This document shows, in pieces, positions 39,662 to 50,616 of a stretch of 64,000 nucleotides of DNA. Each line of letters begins with the position of its first letter. Positions within the stretch are counted from its first letter, which is position 1. Made by a program: the position numbers and the translations under genes. Origin of the DNA: Mercurialis annua (Eukaryota > Streptophyta > Magnoliopsida > Malpighiales > Euphorbiaceae); NCBI RefSeq assembly GCF_937616625.2, contig NC_065571.1:44563651-44627650 (forward strand), read 5' to 3'. The notes below the pieces were generated by a model. The model was not told the DNA's origin. It saw only the letters and a program-made list of their open reading frames with translations, and ran no database searches.

Positions 39662-41917
39662 ATGCATAATACACGATGCAAAGGACTACCGTTAGAACCG
39701 TTTCAACAAGACCTCACCACCTTTGAGCGCAGTGTCAGAAAAGCAACACACTCAACTCAAAGGAATCTCAACATGGAGAACGAAAACGATGCTCCTCCTG
39801 GATTCAACAATGCGGGTGATAATCGAGTGATCCCGCAGAATCAAAATCAGCAGAATCCGCAGAATGCTCAAGGACAGAACAATGAAGGGCCTCGAGTGAA
39901 AACACTGATGGAGATATTTCAGCCGAATGTGGGAAACAACACCCATGGCTATTTTGCACATCCTGTGCCGACTACCCATTATGAGATCAAAACGAGTGTC
40001 ATTCAGCTGTTGAAGGATAACTGCCAGTTCTATGGGTTGCCTAGGGAAGATCCTAACGCACATCTTGCAAACTTTTTGGAAGTATGTAGCACATTCAAGA
40101 TGAACAACATGACTGACGACGAGGTATGGCTTCGCCTGTTCCCATTTTCTCTGAGGGATAAGGCGAAACAATGGCTTCACGCTCTACCTAGCGCAGGCAT
40201 TAATACTTGGTCTGATTTGGCGAAAGCATTCTTGCACAAGTATTTCTCCATGGCAAAGACTGCAAAGCTGACCAGGGATATTATGCTCTATCAGCAACTT
40301 GATGGGGAATCAGTTCATGAAGCGTGGGAGCGCTATAAGGAGATGCAGAGGCAAGTCCCGCATCATAACATCACTCGGGAGAATCTGATCCAAACCTTTT
40401 ATAATGGAGCAACTGAACTGGGGAGAAGCACGATTGACGCAGGTGCAGGAGGGTCTCTGATGAGAAAAACGGCGGATGAAGCATTCGATCTGTTAGATGA
40501 GATGGAAGTAAATGGCTGTTTTTGGCCATCTGAAAGGGAGAAGGCACCTGCGCAGAGAGGAGTTATGTCAGTTACTGCTGATTCTGCAATGGAGGCTTTA
40601 AAATCGAAGACTGCAGCATTGCAAAATCAAGTGGCTTTTCTTACACGGCAGGCTGCAGGAGTTAATATTAACAGTGTAGCTGCCATTCAGAGTAACTGCG
40701 AGGTATGTGGGGAGCATGGTCATATGTCGAATGAATGTTCTGTATGGGGTCAGCCTAACAATGAACAAGTTAATTTTGTGGGAGGGCAAAGACAGGGCAA
40801 TGATCCATACGCTTCCACTTACAACCCAGGATGGAGGAATCACCCAAATTTCTCATGGAAGGACAATGGGGGTAATGCCAACAATCAGGCAGGTCCGAGC
40901 TTTCAGGGCGAACAGAGGCCACAACACAATCAGGGCAACTACCAGAATCAAGGGAACTTTCAGAATCAAGGGAATTTCCAACATCAGAACAACCGACCGC
41001 AGCATCCTCCTGGCTTCCAACAAAGAGAGAAAGGCGAGTCTCTCCACAACAAGTTTGATAAATTGATGGAGATGATGATGAAGAAGGATGCCGAGACGCA
41101 GCAAACATTTAAAAATCATGCTGCTACAATTCATAACCTTGAGGTGCAGAATCAGCAGATGGCTAAAGCACTGCAAAGCAGAAGTCAGGGGGGTTTACCA
41201 TCCACTACTGAGGAAAACCCCAGAGAGCATCTCAAGGCTATTGAGTTGCGAAGTGGGAAAGCACTGGATGATCCATATGCAGGACGTGCTACAGTTGAGG
41301 CGGAAAAGGAACAGTGTGAGGGTGGCGAGCCTGAAAAGGTAGTTGCTAAACCACCTCCACCACCTCCTTTTGTGCCAAAGGTGCCATTCCCACACAGAGT
41401 GAAGAAGCCGCAGGACACTTGGAAGTTTCACAAATTTCTTGAAACTTTCAAGAAGCTACAGATTAACATCAGTCTGGCAGACGCATTGAGAGAGATGCCG
41501 CACTATGCAAAGTTTCTCAAGGAGATCATCACCAACAAGCGGAGTTGGGATGCAGAGGGACCGGTACCGATGACAGAAAACTGCAGCTCAATCATATTGA
41601 GCAGTCTACCGACCAAGCTTAAGGATCCAGGAAGTTTCACTATCCCTTGTACTATCGGTAACATGCAATCTGTTAATTGCCTTTGCGATTTAGGTGCCAG
41701 TATTAATTTGATGCCCTTATCCCTTTTTCGTAGTATGTTTGGTGATCAACAGGTACAGGCTACGCCGATGATGCTGCAGCTAGCGGATCACTCTCTGAAA
41801 AAGCCACATGGGATTGTGGAGGATGTCCTAGTGAAGGTCAACAAATTCATATTCCCTGTGGATTTTGTTGTCCTTGACTACGCAGCGGACAAGGAGTGCC
41901 CGATGATATTGGGGTGA
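39662..41917 (+). CDS. Athila gag and protease (gag-pol part 1, ends at a premature TGA)
   Basis: 751 residues. The gag capsid-like domain spans about residues 110-290 (CQFYGLPREDPNAHLANFLE, LFPFSLRDKAKQWLHALP, YKEMQRQVPHH). A CCHC zinc knuckle CEVCGEHGHMSNEC (C-x2-C-x4-H-x4-C) lies near residues 346-359. A Gln/Asn/Gly-rich stretch follows (about 375-455), then a proline run near 570. The aspartic protease active site is CDLGASINLMP at about residues 675-685. The frame stops at TGA 41915-41917, right after CPMILG; the very next codons, in the same frame, continue the polyprotein. Gag forms virus-like particles and protease cleaves the polyprotein. Start at 39662 is the first ATG after the primer-binding site in this frame. 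Confidence 0.93.
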   Translation: MHNTRCKGLPLEPFQQDLTTFERSVRKATHSTQRNLNMENENDAPPGFNNAGDNRVIPQNQNQQNPQNAQGQNNEGPRVKTLMEIFQPNVGNNTHGYFAHPVPTTHYEIKTSVIQLLKDNCQFYGLPREDPNAHLANFLEVCSTFKMNNMTDDEVWLRLFPFSLRDKAKQWLHALPSAGINTWSDLAKAFLHKYFSMAKTAKLTRDIMLYQQLDGESVHEAWERYKEMQRQVPHHNITRENLIQTFYNGATELGRSTIDAGAGGSLMRKTADEAFDLLDEMEVNGCFWPSEREKAPAQRGVMSVTADSAMEALKSKTAALQNQVAFLTRQAAGVNINSVAAIQSNCEVCGEHGHMSNECSVWGQPNNEQVNFVGGQRQGNDPYASTYNPGWRNHPNFSWKDNGGNANNQAGPSFQGEQRPQHNQGNYQNQGNFQNQGNFQHQNNRPQHPPGFQQREKGESLHNKFDKLMEMMMKKDAETQQTFKNHAATIHNLEVQNQQMAKALQSRSQGGLPSTTEENPREHLKAIELRSGKALDDPYAGRATVEAEKEQCEGGEPEKVVAKPPPPPPFVPKVPFPHRVKKPQDTWKFHKFLETFKKLQINISLADALREMPHYAKFLKEIITNKRSWDAEGPVPMTENCSSIILSSLPTKLKDPGSFTIPCTIGNMQSVNCLCDLGASINLMPLSLFRSMFGDQQVQATPMMLQLADHSLKKPHGIVEDVLVKVNKFIFPVDFVVLDYAADKECPMILG

Positions 41918-44900
41918 CCATTCATGAACACTGGCAGAGCTCTTATCGATGTTCATGATGGCAAGCTGACTCTGAGGATTGGGGATGAGAGCGTTGAGTT
42001 TGACATGAGAAAGATCACACGCCATCCCAATTCTGGAGGTGAATGTATGCGGGTAGACATGGTGGATGAGTTAGTAGAAGAACAACTAGCAGAAAACAAT
42101 GCCATCATGCAGTCTATGCCGAATGAAGAGGAAGATGCTGAAAGGGGGGAGTACTCAGAGGAACCAGTCCTCGAACCACTGTTGAAGAGCAAGCATATCA
42201 CTCCTCCCTCTTCAGAAAAGCCACCAAAAGTGGAGCTCAAGACTTTGCCTGCACACTTGCGTTATGCCTTCTTGGGAGCTGATGGCACTTTGCCTATTAT
42301 CATCAGCAACAAGCTCACCAAGAAGCAAGAGCAGAGGGTCATCGATGTAGTCAAGGGACGGATCTTGGCTATTGGGTGGCAGATTTCAGATATCAGAGGG
42401 ATCAACCCTTCAGTAGTGATGCATCAGATTCATTTAGAGGATGAGTCTAAGGCATCTGCGCAGAGACAGAGACGGCTGAACCCTAACATGAAGGAAGTGG
42501 TTCACAAGGAGATTGTGAAGCTACTTGATGCGGGCATCATCTATCCCATTTCAGATAGTTCATGGGTGAGCCCAATTCAGTGTGTGCCTAAGAAAGGCGG
42601 GATGACAGTCGTAGAAAACGACAAGGGAGAACAGATCTCTACTCGCACAGTTACTGGGTGGCGAGTGTGCATTGACTACAGGAAGCTGAACGCAGAAACT
42701 CGGAAGGATCACTTCCCGCTTCCTTTCATTGATCAGATGCTAGAGCGAGTGGCCGGGCATGCTTTTTACTGCTTTCTCGACGGGTATTCTGGTTATAACC
42801 AGATCATCATTTTTCCAGAGGACCAAGAGAAGACCACATTTACTTGCCCATATGGCACTTTTGCTTACCGCCGGATGCCATTCGGTCTCTGCAATGCGCC
42901 TGCTACATTTCAGAGGTGCATGACTTCGATCTTCAATGACATGATCGAAGACATCATGGAAGTGTTCATGGACGACTTTTCAGTCTTTGGGGGCTCCTTT
43001 GAGCGTTGTCTTCGAAATTTAGACCGAGTCCTGCAGAGATGCGAAGAGACGAATCTGGTGCTGAACTGGGAAAAATGCCACTTCATGGTGGAAGAAGGCA
43101 TTGTTTTGGGGCACAAGATATCTAGAGAAGGTATCGAGGTTGACAGGGCAAAGACAGAGGTAATTGAGAAACTGCCACCTCCAGTCACAGTGAAAGGAGT
43201 CCGTGCTTTTCTCGGGCACGCAGGTTTTTATCGCAGGTTCATCAAAGATTTTTCGTCCATAGCGCGTCCTTTGAATACCTTACTTGTCAAAGACGCGCCT
43301 TTTTTGTTTACTGATGCCTGTTTAGCTTCTTTTCTCAGGTTAAAGGAAGCATTGGTCACTGCCCCAGTCATCTCTAATCCGGATTGGGATCTACCTTTTG
43401 AGATCATGTGCGATGCAAGCGATCAGGCGTTGGGAAGCATTCTGGGGCAGAGGAAGGACAAGAAGCTTCATGCCGTCTATTATGCGAGTCGTACTCTAAC
43501 AGGCGCTCAGCTGAACTACACTACCACGGAGAAGGAGATGCTAGCTGTAGTGTTTTCACTGGACAAATTTAGGCAGTATCTACTTGGCTCAAAGGTTATC
43601 ATTTATACGGATCATGCTGCGCTGCGATACCTTTTTGCCAAGCAAGATGCCAAGCCTAGATTGATTCGGTGGGTATTGCTCTTACAAGAGTTTGACTTGG
43701 AGATCAGAGACAAGAAAGGGACAGAGAATGTGGTAGCAGATCACTTGTCACGGTTAGAGGTGCCCGAGCCAGTGATAGAAGGTGAAGTCATCAATGAACG
43801 GTTTCCTGATGAGGCACTTATGCTCATTAAGGAGACGATGAATCCATGGTATGCAGACTTCGCCAACTATCTCTCAGCTGACATTATGCCTCCGGACATG
43901 AGCAGTCACCAGCGCAAGAAATTCCTCTCTGATGTTAAGCGCTGTCTGTGGGATGAGCCATACCTATTCCGAGTTTGTGCAGATGAGATGATCCGGAGAT
44001 GTGTCGCAGAGGAAGAAATGTTGGCTATTATGACTCAGTGCCATTCTTCAGATTATGGGGGTCACTATGCTTCGGGAAGGACAGCAGCACGGGTACTGGA
44101 AAGTGGCTTTTACTGGCCTACATTGTATAGAGATGTGAGAGACTTTGTGCAGCACTGTGACAGATGCCAGCGGACAGGCAATATTTCTAGGCGCGATGAG
44201 ATGCCTCTCTCTTCCATTCAGGAGGTGGAGATTTTTGACGTCTGGGGTATCGACTTCATGGGACCATTCCCTATGTCTTGTGGCAACCTTTACATCCTGG
44301 TTTGTGTCGACTATGTGTCGAAATGGGTGGAAGCAGCTGCTTTACCTACTAATGATGGAAAGGTGGTCATAGCGTTCTTGAAGAAGTTGATAAATCGATT
44401 TGGTGTACCACGGGCGATCATCAGTGATGGGGGTTCACATTTCTGCAATCGGCACTTTACCGCACTGATGAAGAAATACAACGTTTATCATAGAGTGGCA
44501 ACCCCATATCACCCCCAGACAAGTGGACAGGTCGAGGTGTCCAACAGAGAGTTGAAGCGCATCCTTGAAAAGACAGTCAATGGTTCTCGTAAAGACTGGT
44601 CTCAGAAGCTAGGTGATGCGTTATGGGCATATCGAACGGCATTTAAAACGCCAACCGGTATGTCCCCTTACAGGCTGGTCTACGGAAAAGCATGTCATTT
44701 ACCTGTGGAGCTTGAGCATCGCGCATACTGGGCTATTAAAGAGCTTAATTTCGACTCAAGGCTCTCTAAGCAAAAACGACTTCTGCAGCTAAATGAACTT
44801 GATGAGTTTCGCTTGTCAGCATATGAGAATGCAAAGATGTACAAGGAAAAGACCAAAAAATGGCACGATGCTCATATCGTGCCTAAGACGTTTACAGAAG

Positions 44901-45127
44901 GCAGTCATGTGCTACTGTATAACTCTCGTTTGCGTCTATTTCCTGGCAAGCTGAAGTCGAGATGGAGTGGACCTTTTAAGGTGCGACATGTAGCTGAACA
45001 TGGCGCAATTGAGCTTGAAAACGCAAATGGAGAGACATTTAAAGTCAATGGTCAGAGGTGCAAGCCGTACTTAGGTCTGTTGACAGACGAAGGAAGAGAG
45101 TGCTACACTCTCGACACTCCAAACTGA
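41918..45127 (+). CDS. Athila pol: reverse transcriptase, RNase H, integrase (gag-pol part 2)
   Basis: The same reading frame as gag-protease continues after the TGA for about 1069 codons to a stop at 45125-45127 (first ATG at 41924). From that ATG, reverse transcriptase lies at about 245-425 ([22 protein letters not shown], catalytic FMDDF near 349). RNase H is at about 490-610 ([29 protein letters not shown]). Integrase has an HHCC zinc-binding region at about 707-750 ([14 protein letters not shown]), and its DDE residues are in VWGIDFMGP (about 776), IISDGGSHF (about 833) and GQVEVSN (about 870). All catalytic motifs look intact; only the upstream TGA breaks the polyprotein. Without readthrough pol would not be translated as a fusion to gag. 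Confidence 0.93.
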   Translation, partial: PFMNTGRALIDVHDGKLTLRIGDESVEFDMRKITRHPNSGGECMRVDMVDELVEEQLAENNAIMQSMPNEEEDAERGEYSEEPVLEPLLKSKHITPPSSEKPPKVELKTLPAHLRYAFLGADGTLPIIISNKLTKKQEQRVIDVVKGRILAIGWQISDIRGINPSVVMHQIHLEDESKASAQRQRRLNPNMKEVVHKEIVKLLDAGIIYPISDSSWVSPIQCVPKKGGMTVVENDKGEQISTRTVTGWRVCIDYRKLNAETRKDHFPLPFIDQMLERVAGHAFYCFLDGYSGYNQIIIFPEDQEKTTFTCPYGTFAYRRMPFGLCNAPATFQRCMTSIFNDMIEDIMEVFMDDFSVFGGSFERCLRNLDRVLQRCEETNLVLNWEKCHFMVEEGIVLGHKISREGIEVDRAKTEVIEKLPPPVTVKGVRAFLGHAGFYRRFIKDFSSIARPLNTLLVKDAPFLFTDACLASFLRLKEALVTAPVISNPDWDLPFEIMCDASDQALGSILGQRKDKKLHAVYYASRTLTGAQLNYTTTEKEMLAVVFSLDKFRQYLLGSKVIIYTDHAALRYLFAKQDAKPRLIRWVLLLQEFDLEIRDKKGTENVVADHLSRLEVPEPVIEGEVINERFPDEALMLIKETMNPWYADFANYLSADIMPPDMSSHQRKKFLSDVKRCLWDEPYLFRVCADEMIRRCVAEEEMLAIMTQCHSSDYGGHYASGRTAARVLESGFYWPTLYRDVRDFVQHCDRCQRTGNISRRDEMPLSSIQEVEIFDVWGIDFMGPFPMSCGNLYILVCVDYVSKWVEAAALPTNDGKVVIAFLKKLINRFGVPRAIISDGGSHFCNRHFTALMKKYNVYHRVATPYHPQTSGQVEVSNRELKRILEKTVNGSRKDWSQKLGDALWAYRTAFKTPTGMSPYRLVYGKACHLPVELEHRAYWAIKELNFDSRLSKQKRLLQLNELDEFRLSAYENAKMYKEKTKKWHDAHIVPKTFTEGSHVLLYNSRLRLFPGKLKSRWSGPFKVRHVAEHGAIELENANGETFKVNGQRCKPYLGLLTDEGRECYTLDTPN

Positions 45128-45983
45128 GTCAGGTATTATACGGTCAAAGCTAGCGACCTTAAACAAGCTATATTTGGACGAAAGTCCAAATTTGTTATGC
45201 TTTAATACATTTTGGTTCTATTTTATATTTTAGTTAGGGTGAATTTTCATTATTTTAGCTCCTTCTTATTTTTGTTTATTTTATTTTCTATGTTGTTTTT
45301 CAATTTTTGCTAGTTCAGAATGATTCGGTAGTGGAGTTTTTGATTGTGCAGGTAACAAGTATGAATTTGCTGACAGGTTGCAATTCTAGATTAATGCACG
45401 AACGTGTAAGGCAGCACAGGAACGTGCCTTATGGTAATACACGAACGTGTATTCACAAACACGAACGGGTCTTAATAGTGAATACACGAACGTGTAGTGG
45501 AGCAACACGAACGTGTACTCCTGACTTACACGAACGCCAATTCCCGTACACGTTCGTGTGTTTTGAGCAATTAATGCCCCAATTTTTCTGCGAGACGAAA
45601 GGGTTTATTTTCAGAAAAATTTCCTAATTCTCTAAAAGCCACCACCGTTCCCTCACAAAACTACAACACCTTCCATCACCACAAACCCTAACTGCCGCCA
45701 CAAACGACCACCACCACTGCCATCAACAACAACCCGCTCTACCCACAGACCCTAATTGCCGCCACAAACGACCACCATCTCCGCCGCACGTTTCAGCCGT
45801 TGCTCACCGGCAGACCAGTTACCACGCACCTCCATCTCACAAGCGTTAGGGTTAAGTTTCAGGCTCAGTTCAGTCCACATCCAATCTGAATCAGATAAGG
45901 GCAGCAATTTTTCTCTCCACATCCGTAAGTGTTACTACCTTGTGCCATTCAAGTTCATTCTTAATTTCAACAAGTTTAGGACT
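45128..45983 (+). other. Leader between pol and third ORF with palindrome array
   Basis: 856 bp. The first part is T-rich. From 45395 to 45561 it carries eight CACGAACGTG-type motifs, and from 45640 to 45900 a C/A-rich segment (ACCACCACCACTGCC, TCCGCCGCACG). An open frame running from 45756 into the third ORF adds 76 residues of Ser/Arg-rich sequence that is probably untranslated leader. Confidence 0.6.
45395..45561. repeat. Palindrome array, ACACGAACGTGT type, before the third ORF
   Basis: Eight complete or partial motifs: TGCACGAACGTGTA (45395), GCACAGGAACGTGCC, ATACACGAACGTGTAT, AACACGAACGGGTC, ATACACGAACGTGTAG, AACACGAACGTGTAC, TACACGAACGCC and GTACACGTTCGTGTGT (45546). Several are perfect palindromes, others have lost one arm. 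The motif is the same as in this element's LTR. Confidence 0.88.
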
Positions 45984-47159
45984 ATGCCTAGGGTTAAGAT
46001 TGCTAGCTATGTTGAGGATGATGATGATAATAGAGAAATAGGGCAGAGTAGTAGGTCTGTTGATGCGGAACAGCCGCGTGTGAATCTCAGAAAGCAGTAT
46101 GATGCGCCGTTTGATATCTGGACAGAGGAAGAGGGGGTTTTGTATCAGAGTCTGAAGGATAGGAAGATTGTGGTTGCCAGAGAGCTTGATTTTAAGGTCC
46201 TGAAGAAGCTAAAAATCGAAAAGGATGTGCGGAACCACCTGAAACAGTGGAATTTGACTGCACTCGAGGATGTGAACCATGATACTGTGAAGCTTATCTC
46301 ACTCGAGTTTTTCACAACCGTGTGTCAGCCAGAGCCTGGGGTGATGACTCTGACCTTTCGGTTGAAAGGAAAGGAATACTCTATTAGTTTACAGTGGATG
46401 CGCACACTTTTTGAGACAGGCGAGGAGGGCATGGGAGAGTTACCGACTCAGTTCAACAAGGATGCCATCTGGAATGCGCTGACTGGTGAACCAAAATTTA
46501 GCACCAGGGTTTCTAACAAGACCCGATCAATCAAGGACCCGGCGCTGTATATCATGCATAAGTGGTATGTGGAGACCATTTGTGGGCGATCTGAGGCCAA
46601 CAAGGTTCACAAAGAAGATTTGCTGATTATGGACAGCTTGCTGCACCCTGAGTGTGTGGGCGTCGACATGGGATTTCGTATCTTTGTGATGCTGCGGGAT
46701 CTTCCTAGCAGGACCGGAGTAGCCAGGTGTTTGGGTATGGGTCATTTGGTTCGTGAGATTGCTTTAGAGTTAGGTGCGTACACTCCTGAGGAGGTTGCTG
46801 AGATGGAGATGCGCGAGCCGACTCGTTTCGATATTCAGCATCTCAAGGCGTCGTTGTTTCTGGATTCCAAGGGAAAGATTCAGTCAGTGGCAGAGCGCGG
46901 TAAAGGGACCAAAAAGAAGTTTGGCTTGGTTGAGCAGGTAGAGGAAGCAGAAGAGGGCGCAGAGGCTACTGCGGTACCCCTCGATGAAGGTGTACCGGTA
47001 CAGCCACAGGCTCATGATGCTTATCAGAGAAGCATGCTGGATATTCAGAGACAGATGCTGAGGGAGCAGCGAGCTCATTTCCAGATGCAGAGGGCCTACA
47101 TGCGAGCTACTCATCCAGAGGGCGATTATCCATCGCCACCACCACCGGAGGATTTCTGA
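45984..47159 (+). CDS. Athila third ORF (ATHILA ORF-1-type, 'env-like' position)
   Basis: 391 residues from the ATG at 45984; the frame is open further upstream, to 45756 (467 residues), but the upstream part lacks conservation-like character. The protein begins MPRVKIASYVEDDDDNREIG; the central part contains LEFFTTVCQPEPGVMTLTFRL and LYIMHKWYVETICGR, and the C-terminus has a Gln/Arg-rich helix (MLDIQRQMLREQRAHFQMQR) and ends YPSPPPPEDF. This matches the position and character of the Athila ORF-1 / 'putative plant transposon protein' family. It sits where retroviruses have env, and Athila elements have been called env-bearing, but I see no signal peptide, no hydrophobic membrane segment and no cleavage site here, so an envelope role is not supported for this copy. 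The frame is intact. Function unknown. Confidence 0.75.
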   Translation: MPRVKIASYVEDDDDNREIGQSSRSVDAEQPRVNLRKQYDAPFDIWTEEEGVLYQSLKDRKIVVARELDFKVLKKLKIEKDVRNHLKQWNLTALEDVNHDTVKLISLEFFTTVCQPEPGVMTLTFRLKGKEYSISLQWMRTLFETGEEGMGELPTQFNKDAIWNALTGEPKFSTRVSNKTRSIKDPALYIMHKWYVETICGRSEANKVHKEDLLIMDSLLHPECVGVDMGFRIFVMLRDLPSRTGVARCLGMGHLVREIALELGAYTPEEVAEMEMREPTRFDIQHLKASLFLDSKGKIQSVAERGKGTKKKFGLVEQVEEAEEGAEATAVPLDEGVPVQPQAHDAYQRSMLDIQRQMLREQRAHFQMQRAYMRATHPEGDYPSPPPPEDF

Positions 47160-48964
47160 GTTTTATTTTCTTTTCACCCTTTCACATTTACTTTTTTTTA
47201 GACTTTATCCTTATTTTTATTGTTCTTTACTCTCTGTCTTTTCGATGCATTGGGGATAATGCATAGTTTAATGTGGGGGTGGATAGAAAAACTAGTGTTT
47301 TATTTTCTGTTATTGTCTGTTTTATTTCTGCTATGTCAGTGTCAGTCTGTTATTTTTTCTGTTATGTCATTTTCTTTTTGTAGGAAACGTGACGTTGTGA
47401 TGTTATGACTCTGATATCATTTGGCTTCTAGTGGATATGATGGTCAGACATTTTCTCTCTTATTTTTTGTGATTATAATTGTGCTCATACTGTGAAGATA
47501 CTGCGTTAGAATGTTTGGAACCTTCTTGTTTTTGTCTCCCCTATTTAATGAATTGTTTAATCATAGTTTTTATGTCTGAGCAACATGTGGTGAATAACTC
47601 TTAAATAATGTACCTTCTTGCTGACATGACTTAATAGGACTGAGGAGAAAATTTGTATTTTGCAATTGCATGACGTCTGTGAAAGTCGTAATTTAGGCAT
47701 AAAAACTTGAAAAGAACATTGAGAAAAATTGAATTTCTGAGCATTTAAACAAAGTATTAGCAAGTCATGAAGCATAACCAAATTTGTGAGAGGTTTTGAG
47801 CCATATCGAGCATATTATTTTTATGTCTCATTTGTTGTGGTGTGAGTCAATGCATGTTAATTCTCTAGAATTTGCCATGGGTCCGTAGTAAAATTGCATT
47901 GATTGGTTGAATAGATTGAAAAATGATAAATGGCACCTAGGATTACCCATTTCTTTAAACCACTTGAAATAGCCTACCCAATTTCCCCTAGATAACCCAA
48001 GTTGAGCCTTAGCCTTATTTGTTTTGCTACACCCATGTTTACACACTTTCCTTTTCTCATTTACCTCTTTCTACCCATTGACTTGTCAAATTGAATAAAT
48101 ATTAAAAGAACTAGTGTGAGGATGGTAAACATCCAAAGCTCGTGTTGTTAGTTGATGATCTCTTGTGCTATATGATTAGTATGCCTCGTGAAGTTAAGAA
48201 AAGGAAAGCGAAAAAAAAAAAGTGAATTAGAAAATTGAGCTTAAAAGATAAAAATTCTAAAAAAAAAAAAAAAAATATATAGTGTAAAGCTTGAGGCATT
48301 ACAAGTAAAGAAAAAGAGATTGAAAGTTTGTTTTCGAGCTAAGCGTTTAATTGTAGTTCGGTTTGATATTTATTTAAATTGTCAAGTCACACTACCCATA
48401 TTTGTTTACCCGTACCACACCTTTACCTAAACCCCGTTACAACCTGTGAAAAGCCCATTTTGATTCTTTTTATTTGATGTAATCAGTAGTGGAATTGTGG
48501 ACTATTGGCAAACTTATGGTAGAATTGCATGTATTGATGTGAGAATTTCAGATTTCTATACCCTTAAACACTTGTGTGTGAGAGAATATCTTGTGAGATG
48601 CATGCTTCATGATTTTTACCATATTTTTGCTATATACTTTGTTTTTCCGCTCAGCAATTGTTTTCGCTATTGTTTTGAGATTGTTGGACTGCCCTAAGGA
48701 TCGAAGTGAATTGGAACGTTATGCAGGAGTATGTACTTTTGAGTAGTCTCGGTGTTATTAGTTCATGTGTGAGCATTTGGCATCGTTATTTAATGTTATT
48801 CACTTCATGTTGTTTAGCTTAAACGGCTATGTGTTGATCAATTCATTATTTAGGGGAGTCTGAAAATGTGTTAGTTTCACGCATTGTAGCAAGGTTGTCT
48901 GACTAGTGTGTAGCAGTATTTTGTGTTTGCTTGAGGACAAGCAAAAGGTCAGTGTGAGGATGTT
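47160..48964 (+). other. Athila 3' non-coding region and polypurine tracts
   Basis: About 1.8 kb without a credible gene. An internal purine-rich motif GTGGGGGTGG lies at about 47273-47282, after GCATTGGGGATAATGC, similar to a conserved sequence often found after the third ORF of Athila elements and perhaps a second plus-strand priming site. The tract GAGGACAAGCAAAAGG followed by GTGTGAGGATG directly precedes the 3' LTR. Short A-runs occur near 48210-48280. Confidence 0.55.
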
Positions 48965-50616
48965 TGATAGGGGTAGAAATACCCCTATATTTAGGTATAC
49001 TTTTGATACGATATTTGCATGTTGATATGTGTTTTTGAGCGTTATTTGGGTACTTATTGCTATGTCGAGTATTTCAGGGAAAATGTGCAAGTATGGCGTA
49101 ATTTGGAGTGATTTTGATGATATTCAGAGATTGCAAGAGGTCGAAGTGGATCATGGGAGAATCGAGAAGTGGAAATAGGTGATTTTGGCCAAGTGACCAA
49201 GTACACGGACGTGCACTCCTTCATAGTACAAGAATACACGAACGTGTAATATCGCCGAAGGGTGGTATTTGAGGAGATGAGAAAGAAAGCAGAAAATTGG
49301 CTAAGTGATGTAGTACACGAACGTGTACTTCCCTGCAGTGTTAAAGTACACGATCGTGTACTTTCGCCGAAGGGTGAGTTTTGTGAAGCCAAAAGGAATG
49401 AAAATTTAGCCAAGTCCTAGGGTACACGAACGTGTACTACCTCGAAGAACAAAAGTACACGATCGTGTACTTTCGCCGAAGGACATTATTTTGTGAAGTT
49501 TGAAGATTTGGCTAAGGCATAAAGAACACGAACGTGTACTACCTTACACGTTCGTGTACGTGTCGAGAGTTGCGACTGAAAAAAGAAAAAATTGTCCGTT
49601 TTAACTCCAAACTCCGAGAAACTCAAAGGGCACTTCTGGGTTTTCATCTATCTTGACCTAGTATCAGATTATGAAGTTGGGAGCCGTATAAATAGGAAGT
49701 TTAACATCGAACAAAGGTTCGCGTAGTTTTTGTAATCACATAAACCATAGATTAGAGTTTTCTTATTGTTGGATTATCGATTCATTCAGTTCTTCATTAA
49801 TTTTCTTGTCGATTATTATTAGTTTACTTTCGAACAAGGTACGATTATTTTCAATTCTATATTCAGTATTCAATTTAATCTTAGAATGATTTCTTTAATT
49901 ATTGCTTTGGGTTATTTCATTATTATGTCTAGCTAAACCCTTCATTGGGGATTATTAATCGAAATTATGTCTGTTTAATTGAATTGGACTTATGGGTTTT
50001 GTGTTCTTGATGGGTTTTAATTATTGTGCTTAATGCTTAGCCTAAACTGATCACTTAGTCTTTGCCATATGTTTTGATTTTAGCTCGAGAGAGTAAAATT
50101 GGAATAGAACAATATAATTAAGAACGTAGGAGTTGATTGTGCGAGAGTGAATTAACGAGTGCGGGTTCTTTGAATTTGCTTAATAATCATTAAATTGATT
50201 TATTCTTAGGTTAATCATTGTGCGAGAGTGAATAATTAACCTAGTATTAGTTAGTTTAATGCTTTTGCCTGTAATTGCTCGAGAGAGAATTTTAGGTGCT
50301 CTAGATTAGTTCGAACGTCATCAGAACCATATAATACATAATCCGAATCAAGTAAACAACATAATTAAGATTAATAATCCCTGCTTTTCCCATTATTGTT
50401 AAAACACCATTTGAATTACAGCTTTACTTTACTTTAATCTACATTTATCAATATTTGTCTTTTAATTTACAAAACCAACAAAAAATTATCTTTTCGGCTA
50501 TTCGAATCGAGTACTCTGACTAGTTGTCTTTAGAGCTTTCTCTGTGGGTACGATATCCGGAATTCACAGTCTGTATTACAAGTTGGCATACGTACGCTTG
50601 CGTATTTTCACCAACA
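48965..50616 (+). repeat. 3' LTR of the Athila element
   Basis: 1652 bp, the same length as the 5' LTR, with about 20 differences by eye (for example GAAACAAATC versus GAAAGAAAGC near 49285, and CTTCGCAG versus ATTCACAG near 50563). TATA box GTATAAATAG at 49686-49695, palindromes at 49201-49559, end ACCAACA at 50616. Confidence 0.95.

Larger units (their letters stand above)
37871..50616 (+). mobile_element. Full-length Athila-lineage Ty3/gypsy retrotransposon
   Basis: A 12,746-bp element with LTRs of exactly 1652 bp each (37871-39522 and 48965-50616), TG...CA termini and a perfect target duplication GAATG (37866-37870 and 50617-50621). It has a tRNA-Asp-type primer-binding site, one gag-pol frame with a single internal stop, and a third ORF of the Athila type after pol. 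The size, long LTRs, tRNA-Asp primer and extra ORF identify the Athila lineage. By eye the two LTRs differ at about 20 positions (about 1%), so the insertion is recent. Confidence 0.97.

Noticed and set aside
40707..41431. Frames overlapping Athila gag in other phases (119, 112, 107 codons)
   Set aside because: Shadows of a 751-codon frame with clear gag and protease motifs.
48240..48280. Poly(A) run as evidence of a retrogene or LINE tail
   Set aside because: It lies in the 3' non-coding region of the Athila element with no adjacent reverse-transcribed sequence or target duplication.
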